Positions 59,203-64,000 of a stretch of DNA of 64,000 nt are shown here, piece after piece. Source of the DNA: an uncultured Prevotellaceae bacterium (lineage in GTDB: Bacteria > Bacteroidota > Bacteroidia > Bacteroidales > Bacteroidaceae). How positions within the stretch are numbered: the first letter of the stretch is position 1; each line of letters begins with the position of its first letter. The stretch covers positions 1 to 64,000 of the forward strand of contig ONFA01000006.1 in assembly GCA_900316975.1 (NCBI GenBank). The letters run 5' to 3'. The notes below the pieces were generated by a model. It ran no database searches. It had not been told where the DNA came from and was given only the letters and a program-made list of their open reading frames with translations. Made by a program: the position numbers and the translations under genes.

Positions 59203-60162
59203 TCACTTTTCGTTCAAATAGAAGGAGAGTTCCACTTTGTAGGTCTTGTCTTTCTCTTCTATCTGGGCAGCAAGGGTGAGCACGTAGTAGTTCACTTTCT
59301 TGTAAGACCTGACATCGAAGATGGCTTGTCCGTCCTTCATGAACTTGTTACCCATCTCTTCGTCATTCCACTCATAATCAAGGTAGCCGTTGTTGAGGTC
59401 TGCCCAACTCCACTTTCCGATGTAGTGGTTGCCATTCTCGAAGAAGAAGCAGAACTTGCCATCGCTTGTAAACTCAATACTGGTGATGACGGTACCCTCG
59501 TCCAGTTCTTCGGTGATGGTGGCGACAGTCTTTGCATAGTCAAGTATGGCATTGAGACTGGCTGCTTCGGCAGGATTATCAAACTGCTTCACCGCAGTCA
59601 CGCCATCCTTGTGACGCAGACGTGTGCTCACCACCGTCCATTCGCGACAAAGTTTTGTTGAAATCGCATCAGTTGCCACTTTTTCCGCAATCACGGCATC
59701 CTCGGCTTCAAATTCTTCAATTTCACTGCCACTCATCAGGCGAATCTTGGCGGTAACACTTTTGCCCGTTTCCTTGTTGGTCACTTCTACCGTACAATAG
59801 TCTTTGCCATCCTCATCCTTGATGTTGTAGATGTTTTTGTTGCCATTGACTGTTAAAGTATAAGTACCAACCATATATTCATCTTTTGCATCTCCCTCAG
59901 CACGTCTTTTGGCAGAAGGAAGCATCTGTCGTTTCTTGATTATGATAGCCCGATTCGTCTCAGTGAAAGAAATCTCCTTGAAAGGAGCCGTTTCAGCATT
60001 AAACTTGAGCGTTAATGCTTCTGTCAATGAGGCATTCAGGGCTGGTGCAGATGATGATGAAGCCGATTCTTTTGTAATGGTAACATCATCGCCATCAGTG
60101 CTACATGCTGTAAAAGCCACTGCAGCAGCAAACATGGACAAATAAAGCAAATTCTTTTTCAT
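59203..60162 (-). CDS. Lipoprotein of unknown function
   Basis: A 319-residue predicted lipoprotein: lipobox FTAC (Cys 20), a Ser-rich linker, then a mixed domain with strands such as GTYTLTVNGNKNIYNIKDEDG. The C-terminal half, from about residue 175, resembles a lipocalin-like beta domain (TSIEFTSDGKFCFFFENGNHYIGKWSW, shown in part: SDGKFCFFFENGN). No family assigned. Convergent with ridA. Confidence 0.72.
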   Translation of the reverse strand: MKKNLLYLSMFAAAVAFTACSTDGDDVTITKESASSSSAPALNASLTEALTLKFNAETAPFKEISFTETNRAIIIKKRQMLPSAKRRAEGDAKDEYMVGTYTLTVNGNKNIYNIKDEDGKDYCTVEVTNKETGKSVTAKIRLMSGSEIEEFEAEDAVIAEKVATDAISTKLCREWTVVSTRLRHKDGVTAVKQFDNPAEAASLNAILDYAKTVATITEELDEGTVITSIEFTSDGKFCFFFENGNHYIGKWSWADLNNGYLDYEWNDEEMGNKFMKDGQAIFDVRSYKKVNYYVLTLAAQIEEKDKTYKVELSFYLNEK

Positions 60163-60190
60163 ATCATTTTAGTTTTTAGGGTTATGATTT

Positions 60191-60287
60191 AGTTGACAGT
60201 TGATAATTGACAGTTGACAGTTAGGCTGACGCGGTGTGCACACTCGCCGCATGGTCCTTAAACCTTAAACTCTAAACTTTAATCTTT
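60191..60287. repeat. Two heptamer repeat blocks
   Basis: GTTGACA-type heptamers (60191-60223) and CCTTAAA/CTCTAAA/CTTTAAT heptamers (60255-60287), separated by a GC-rich stretch (GCGGTGTGCACAC), in the gap between two envelope-protein genes. Confidence 0.8.
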
Positions 60288-60297
60288 ACCACCCACA

Positions 60298-61041
60298 TTA
60301 GAATACATTATAATAAAGACGGAAGTTGAGCACGGGATACACTTTCACCCGCTCAATAATCTTCACGGCATCATGGAAATCCTCGTTATCTATATCATCC
60401 TTCCGCATCTTGATCCATCCTTCCTCATCAGGTGAATAAACCTTCAAGGATGGCTTTCCCCAGAACATGACACCAAAATCGAATGCCACACTCACTTTGT
60501 GCTTGGAAGAGATAGGACGTCCGAAGCCCCATCCGACATAGGGTTTGAATCCCTTGGTCTGGAGTTTCAATCTCACCAGACCATCCTCATCTGGACGCAC
60601 AAACACATCACCGATTTCAAGACCTTCGCCTTCGTCCACATCCAGCAGTCCCGTGTTATACACCGTACCAAGATCGGGGATACCTGCATAAAAACCACCC
60701 GTCAAGTGGAAGGAACTGTGTTTGAATGGATAGATGTCAGCCAGCAGTTTATAGTCAGTCATGTGGACACGCCCCCGCACATCCACATTCTTCTCCACGC
60801 CCTTCGTGGTGTAGTCGATGTCGAAGTTGATGTTGAAACGGGGCAATGTTGTAAATCCTGTACGGAACGTCACATAATGGGTCACCGGCATAGCAGCCTC
60901 AAATCCCCAACCTGTCGTACCCACTTCTGCACCGATAGACAAATGGTTGGCAAGTTGCCTGTCTTGAGCAGAAACTGTTGTTGCCAGCAACATTGCCGCA
61001 ACAAATCCCAATAAATGGAAGACTCTTCTCATAAGTTTCAT
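60298..61041 (-). CDS. Outer-membrane beta-barrel protein
   Basis: A 247-residue exported protein: signal peptide (about 1-26), then alternating amphipathic strands rich in Tyr, Phe and Gly, ending in NFRLYYNVF with a terminal Phe as for BAM substrates. Segments such as EVGTTGWGFEAAMPVTHY and GGFYAGIPD fit a small (about 8-10 strand) barrel of the OmpW/opacity type. Role unknown. Promoter probably 61283-61315, with the repeat at 61117-61223 in its leader. A Met three codons later is an alternative start. Confidence 0.8.
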   Translation of the reverse strand: MKLMRRVFHLLGFVAAMLLATTVSAQDRQLANHLSIGAEVGTTGWGFEAAMPVTHYVTFRTGFTTLPRFNINFDIDYTTKGVEKNVDVRGRVHMTDYKLLADIYPFKHSSFHLTGGFYAGIPDLGTVYNTGLLDVDEGEGLEIGDVFVRPDEDGLVRLKLQTKGFKPYVGWGFGRPISSKHKVSVAFDFGVMFWGKPSLKVYSPDEEGWIKMRKDDIDNEDFHDAVKIIERVKVYPVLNFRLYYNVF

Positions 61042-61116
61042 TGTTAAGGTTAATATCTCTTTTTATTCTCTCTCGTTTCTCTTTTGATTTAAGTTTTGGA
61101 TATTTTATTTGAGGGG

Positions 61117-61223
61117 GGAGTTAAAGGAGTTAGAGGAGTTATCGCTACGCTCAGGAGTTAAAGGCCGATACTTTAACATTAACCCTAACTTCTCTCCCCT
61201 AAACAGGGGAGTCGGAGGAGTCT
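61117..61223 (+). repeat. GGAGTTAAA / GGGGAG-hairpin repeat, copy 2
   Basis: Same order as copy 1 at 6263: GGAGTTAAA tandem, GTTATCGCTACGCTCAGGAG, GCCGATACT, TAACCCTAAC, then CTCCCC-TAAAC-AGGGGAG and GGAGGAGTCT. It lacks the right-hand inverted arm; heptamers take its place. Confidence 0.85.
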
Positions 61224-61368
61224 CTCCTTCCGTTGTCCGTTGTCTATTACCCGTTGTCTGTTTCGAGTTGACGTTTCGATTGCAAATATATGTAAAAAGA
61301 AAACAATCCTCCAAACAAAATCTCTACTTTTTCCTATTTTTTGACAAAAAAGTTATAAAAGTCACTAA

Positions 61369-61404
61369 AAAAAGGGGAAAAACGCATTCGTCTTTCCCCT
61401 TTTT
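61369..61404 (-). terminator. Terminator of the flavodoxin operon
   Basis: 12-bp stem AAAAAGGGGAAA (61369-61380) / TTTCCCCTTTTT (61393-61404). A/T tracts on both sides allow use in either direction; the flavodoxin gene ends just upstream on the minus strand. Confidence 0.8.
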
Positions 61405-61431
61405 CGATTCCAAATAAGAATACAGACACTG

Positions 61432-61974
61432 TTATTTCCCCACAAAAGCCTTGATGTCCTCGTCTGTCGCATTGTTCATGCGCTTGCCAGCCTTGAAGGT
61501 GAAGTTGGGGTAAGCAGTCTTGAGTTGGTTGACAGAATTGTCAATCGGGCTGCTGCCAGATGTGGCAAATGGAATGATGGTCTTGCCCTTGAAGTCTTGT
61601 GACTCAAGGAATGAATAGATGATGCTGGGTGCCTTGTTTGCCCAAATGGGGAAACCCAGGTAAATGACGTCATACTTCTTGATGTCAACAGGCTTGCCTC
61701 CTAACTTCTCCCTGAAAGCAGGATTGCCCATCTCCGCCACGGAACGGGACTGACGATTACGATAATCGAGGTCTTCCTTCGTGTAGGGCTTTGCAGGCTG
61801 AATCTCATAGATGTCAGCGCCTGCAGCCTTCTGGATTTTCTCTGCAGCCACCTTGGTGTTACCTGAAGCGGAGAAATAAGCCACCAGGACTTTGCCACCT
61901 TTGGCTGTCTGTGCACACACCGTCATGCTGATTGCCATGAGGGCAACGGTGAGAATAGATGTCAGTTTTCTCAT
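61432..61974 (-). CDS. Exported flavodoxin-like protein
   Basis: A 180-residue flavodoxin: after a signal peptide (about 1-22) comes the FMN phosphate loop FSASGNTKVAAEKI, then LGFPIWANKAPSII and PFATSGSSPIDNS with the aromatic and flavin-contact loops. Such secreted flavodoxins are common in anaerobes; redox partner unknown. It follows the HAD gene and an HxlR regulator gene, so may be part of a stress-response operon. Confidence 0.88.
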   Translation of the reverse strand: MRKLTSILTVALMAISMTVCAQTAKGGKVLVAYFSASGNTKVAAEKIQKAAGADIYEIQPAKPYTKEDLDYRNRQSRSVAEMGNPAFREKLGGKPVDIKKYDVIYLGFPIWANKAPSIIYSFLESQDFKGKTIIPFATSGSSPIDNSVNQLKTAYPNFTFKAGKRMNNATDEDIKAFVGK

Positions 61975-62005
61975 TGTCGTTTGTTTTTAAGTGGTTAATA
62001 AAAAA

Positions 62006-62677
62006 TTATAGTATGTGTTCAAACAATTCGCCAGGACAGTCGATGATAGTTTTGGCACCCTGCTCCACCAGATAATCCCTGTCACGGAATCCCCAACTCA
62101 CAGCAATGCAAGGAAGGTCTGAGTTCTTCGCAGTCTGCAAATCAACCTCGCTGTCACCCACATAGACGCACTCCGACTTCTCAATGGACCGCCCATGCAG
62201 CAAAGAGAGTTGGCGGATGGCTTCATCCACCATGTCGGGTGCAGGCTTCCGCTTCACTGTGGGAGTCTCCCCTATCGCCACATCAATGCTGTCAGCAAAG
62301 AATGCCTTGTGCAAATCCTTCACCGCAGGGGCGAGTTTGTTGCTCACAATGGCGGTGAAGAGTCCCCTTTTCTTGCACTCTTTCAACATTTCGGGAATGC
62401 CTCCGTAGGGAGCAGTCTTATCCATGGAATGTGCCACATAGTAGGCACGGAAAATTTCAAACACCCGCTCCTTCAGTGCCTCGTCAGCCGTCGGACAGGT
62501 CTGCTCCACACTCCTGTTAACCAAGTTCCTGACACCATTACCCAGATAACGACGAGTGTCCTGCTTCGGATTGGGAGCCAAACCTGCTTCACGCAACGCA
62601 TACGAAACACTGTCGTGCAAATCATCCAGCGTATTCATCAGCGTTCCGTCCAAGTCGAAGATTATCGTTGTTGTCAT
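62006..62677 (-). CDS. HAD-family hydrolase, phosphoglycolate phosphatase-like
   Basis: 223 residues. Motif I FDLDGTLMNT (nucleophile Asp), motif II IVSNK, motif III Lys in KRKPAPDMVD, and motif IV GDSEVDLQTA, with a helical cap. This is the Gph/PGP type, which removes phosphate from phosphoglycolate or similar small phosphoesters. The start at 62677 (MTTTIIFDLDG) is preferred to 62728. Between the HxlR and flavodoxin genes on the same strand. Confidence 0.9.
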   Translation of the reverse strand: MTTTIIFDLDGTLMNTLDDLHDSVSYALREAGLAPNPKQDTRRYLGNGVRNLVNRSVEQTCPTADEALKERVFEIFRAYYVAHSMDKTAPYGGIPEMLKECKKRGLFTAIVSNKLAPAVKDLHKAFFADSIDVAIGETPTVKRKPAPDMVDEAIRQLSLLHGRSIEKSECVYVGDSEVDLQTAKNSDLPCIAVSWGFRDRDYLVEQGAKTIIDCPGELFEHIL

Positions 62678-62734
62678 GCGTATGTCCTTTCCAAAAACCT
62701 CGGTTCCATTGCCTTGATAAGCATTCACCCGATC

Positions 62735-63091
62735 TCATAGAATCAGTTGTTTACGTGCCACATCGTCAAAATGTTGTTGCGCCCAATCTACCATATACAC
62801 AATAGCAGGCATGAGTGACCGTCCCGTCTCCGTGAGCGAATACTCCACCTTCGGAGGCACTACTGCATACGCCTCACGATGCACCAAATTGTGCTGTTCA
62901 AGATTCTTTAGCGTGGCAGACAACATCTTCTGTGAGCAGTCCGTCATGAAATGCCTCAGTTCATTGAAACGCATGATGCCACTGTCGCTCGTATGGAGTG
63001 CATACAGCACCAACATAGACCATTTGTCACCGAAGTGACTGATGACTTGCCGGATGGGACAAGACAAATATGCTGCTTGAATATCTGCCAT
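62735..63091 (-). CDS. HxlR-family transcriptional regulator
   Basis: A 118-residue winged helix-turn-helix protein with the HxlR pattern CPIRQVISHFGDKWSMLVLYAL, RFNELRHFM and ISQ-like QKMLSATLKNLE. The Cys near the N-terminus is the one used for redox or electrophile sensing in characterised relatives. The -7 box at 63109-63116 rules out a start at 63121; 63097 and 63091 are both possible. It heads HAD and flavodoxin genes and faces a cupin gene. Confidence 0.9.
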   Translation of the reverse strand: MADIQAAYLSCPIRQVISHFGDKWSMLVLYALHTSDSGIMRFNELRHFMTDCSQKMLSATLKNLEQHNLVHREAYAVVPPKVEYSLTETGRSLMPAIVYMVDWAQQHFDDVARKQLIL

Positions 63092-63108
63092 AAACATAGA
63101 ATTTTTGA

Positions 63109-63116
63109 CAAAGGTA
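63109..63116 (-). promoter_or_regulatory. Promoter -7 box of the HxlR operon
   Basis: TACCTTTG on the minus strand, very close to the gene start, giving a leader of about 12 nt or less. Confidence 0.65.
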
Positions 63117-63236
63117 ACCAAAAGTTACTATTATACAAAAAGATGGATGTTAATCTATGTTAAAGCATGTTTTCTTCATCTCCTTTTCTTTCCCATTTCC
63201 TACCATTTTGTAACTATGTATCTCATTAGAAACCTC

Positions 63237-63267
63237 TTGCACAGATGGAAAAGTCACCGTAACTTTG
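63237..63267 (+). promoter_or_regulatory. Promoter of the cupin gene
   Basis: -33 CTTG (63236-63239), 20-nt spacer, -7 TAACTTTG (63260-63267). In the HxlR-cupin divergent interval, so a likely site of HxlR control. Confidence 0.75.
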
Positions 63268-63315
63268 CATTGTCAAAAGATAAAATGAATAATCACCATT
63301 AAAAGAGTAAAGACA

Positions 63316-63771
63316 ATGAAAGCAATTCAGACCATCAAAGAAGGCAAGAACTTCAAAGCAGCAAACTTCGGACGTATCGATGAAATGATTGAGCACGACC
63401 TGCCCATGGGTCCTGATTTCACCCTGCACGGCAAGGTGTTTGGCGGACAGGCAGTAGGTGCTGCAGCCAGCGAATTCAGTTTCCAGACACTCGTACCAGG
63501 TCAGGACAGCGGTTTTCTCCACACACATAAGACGCACGAGGAACTCTATTTCATTCTGCGTGGTGAGGGTCAGTATCAGGTGGATGGCGAGATTTTCCCT
63601 GTGAGCGAAGGCAGTGTCATCCGTGTTTCCCCCGACGGCAAACGCGCGCTGAAAAACACTGGCAACGAGAACCTAACCATGCTTTGTGTGCAGTATAAAG
63701 GCACTCCTTTCACTGAAGCAGACAGCCCCATGACTGACGGCGTGATTCTACAAGAGGAACTAAAGTGGTAA
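63316..63771 (+). CDS. Cupin-domain protein
   Basis: A 151-residue single-domain cupin_2 protein. The first metal motif is present (GFLHTHKTHEELYFILRGEG, with two His and a Glu), while the second motif His is not evident. It may bind a metal or small aromatic compound. Divergent from an HxlR regulator; such pairs usually respond to quinones or aldehydes. Confidence 0.87.
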   Translation: MKAIQTIKEGKNFKAANFGRIDEMIEHDLPMGPDFTLHGKVFGGQAVGAAASEFSFQTLVPGQDSGFLHTHKTHEELYFILRGEGQYQVDGEIFPVSEGSVIRVSPDGKRALKNTGNENLTMLCVQYKGTPFTEADSPMTDGVILQEELKW

Positions 63772-63847
63772 CACCTATCTCAGGTGACAAATCCTACAGG
63801 TGGCGACTTCACTCCCCTTCGTTGGAAATGATAATCAGACAAAATAC

Positions 63848-63893
63848 CCCATCGTGTATCGGGAAAAATTGATACACTCATAAGGGGTAAATC
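63848..63893. other. Two-part hairpin after the cupin gene
   Basis: TACCCC (about 63848) pairs with GGGGTA (about 63888) and, inside, GTGTATC with GATACAC around a 10-nt loop. Well-formed but lacks a T-run. Could be a structured RNA end or protein site. Confidence 0.5.
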
Positions 63894-63898
63894 CATGT

Positions 63899-63923
63899 AA
63901 AAAGCGGTGAAAATCCGCTTTTT
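63899..63923 (+). terminator. Intrinsic terminator
   Basis: AAAAAGCGG (63899-63907) / CCGCTTTTT (63915-63923) with T's continuing. Confidence 0.88.
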
Positions 63924-63925
63924 AT

Positions 63926-63956
63926 TTTGTATTGTGTTCGATTTCCTCTATCTTTG
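63926..63956 (+). promoter_or_regulatory. Promoter of the gene at the right edge
   Basis: -33 TTTG (63926-63929), exactly 19 nt, -7 TATCTTTG (63949-63956). Confidence 0.85.
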
Positions 63957-63966
63957 CACTCAATCT

Positions 63967-64000
63967 ATGGCAACATCCGCTTTCACCACCCGTAAACAAG
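63967..64000 (+). CDS. Partial gene, first 11 codons
   Basis: An ATG 11 bases after a consensus promoter opens a frame MATSAFTTRKQ that runs off the window. Too short to identify. The promoter right before makes a genuine start likely. Confidence 0.5.
   Translation, partial: MATSAFTTRKQ

Larger units (their letters stand above)
61042..61431. other. Leader/intergenic region with repeat, promoter and terminator
   Basis: No gene. From left: OMP leader (61042-61116), repeat copy 2 (61117-61223), CGTTGTC-type heptamers (61230-61260), a minus-strand promoter (-7 TATATTTG, rc 61283-61290; -33 TTTG, rc 61312-61315, spacing 21) and a terminator (61369-61404). Confidence 0.7.

Noticed and set aside
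1..64000. Phage, insertion sequence or integrated element
   Set aside because: No transposase, integrase, relaxase or capsid-like gene was found; the gene order is core-genome-like throughout.

Overview
The window is chromosomal DNA of a Bacteroidales bacterium, most likely Prevotella-like (genus not provable from sequence alone). The evidence is threefold. Many families are largely confined to Bacteroidetes (DUF4292, DUF2851, DUF4835, DUF3127, DUF3098, fused SecD-SecF, a PHP phosphatase beside Wzz/Wza exporters). Nearly every transcription start carries the Bacteroidetes promoter (-33 TTTG, about 19-21 nt, -7 TAnnTTTG). Lipoprotein and secretion signals are abundant. There is no phage, transposase, integrase or CRISPR array: gene content is ordinary core genome. 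What is unusual is the intergenic DNA, which is dense in several families of structured repeats.

Layout. 1-4.8 kb: minus-strand operon dut - TPR protein - DUF4292 lipoprotein - EnvC-like coiled-coil LytM protein. 4.9-8.4 kb: dgt, a BASS-type transporter and a short nucleoside kinase. 8.6-8.9 kb: tRNA-Arg(CCU) and tRNA-Trp(CCA). 9.1-13.7 kb: DUF2851, then dapB - lepB - WbqC-like. 13.7-18 kb: polysaccharide export/chain-length module (Wza-like, Wzz-like, PHP phosphatase) without a tyrosine kinase or glycosyltransferases. 18.2-20.2 kb: an acyltransferase pair resembling the glycine-lipid genes glsA/glsB. 20.3-22.7 kb: a CoA-transferase and exonuclease III. 22.8-30.6 kb: DUF4419, then an overlapping operon DUF4835 - recN - pseudoprotease/TPR - TPR/HTH regulator. 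30.9-32.1 kb: TM2 protein, tiny lipoprotein, LURP/scramblase-like protein. 32.1-38.2 kb: coaBC, dnaN, divergent DUF3127 (SSB-like tail), DUF2264, lipoprotein, ddh. 38.2-45.5 kb: secDF, EEP phosphatase, rhomboid, HU, YqaA-like and another membrane protein. 45.7-53.7 kb: miaB - ftsX - DUF3098 - uppP - truB - queA - folK - DPP-IV peptidase, with several overlapping starts. 53.8-63.8 kb: degenerate TPR histidine kinase, membrane metallophosphoesterase, BspA-like LRR lipoprotein, esterase, RidA, envelope proteins, and an HxlR - HAD - exported flavodoxin operon divergent from a cupin. A gene entering the right edge has a very good promoter but only 11 codons.

The genes together serve envelope building and maintenance (dapB/ddh, uppP, EnvC/FtsX, SecDF, LepB, lipids, polysaccharide export), genome maintenance (dut, dgt, dnaN, recN, xth, HU, DUF3127) and tRNA modification (miaB, truB, queA).

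The most interesting signal is in the junctions: (i) elements with a conserved CCATACGGGATGTT-like core flanked by tandem-repeat arms that differ between copies but are complementary within a copy; (ii) two loci with three 19-bp palindromes at an exact 23-bp pitch; (iii) a GGGGAG-hairpin family, one pair supplying the lepB leader; (iv) period-7/8 tandem repeats at a dozen junctions, some running through stop codons and two lying inside folK. Several proteins look like catalytically dead versions of enzymes (trypsin-like, histidine kinase, LytM, esterase).
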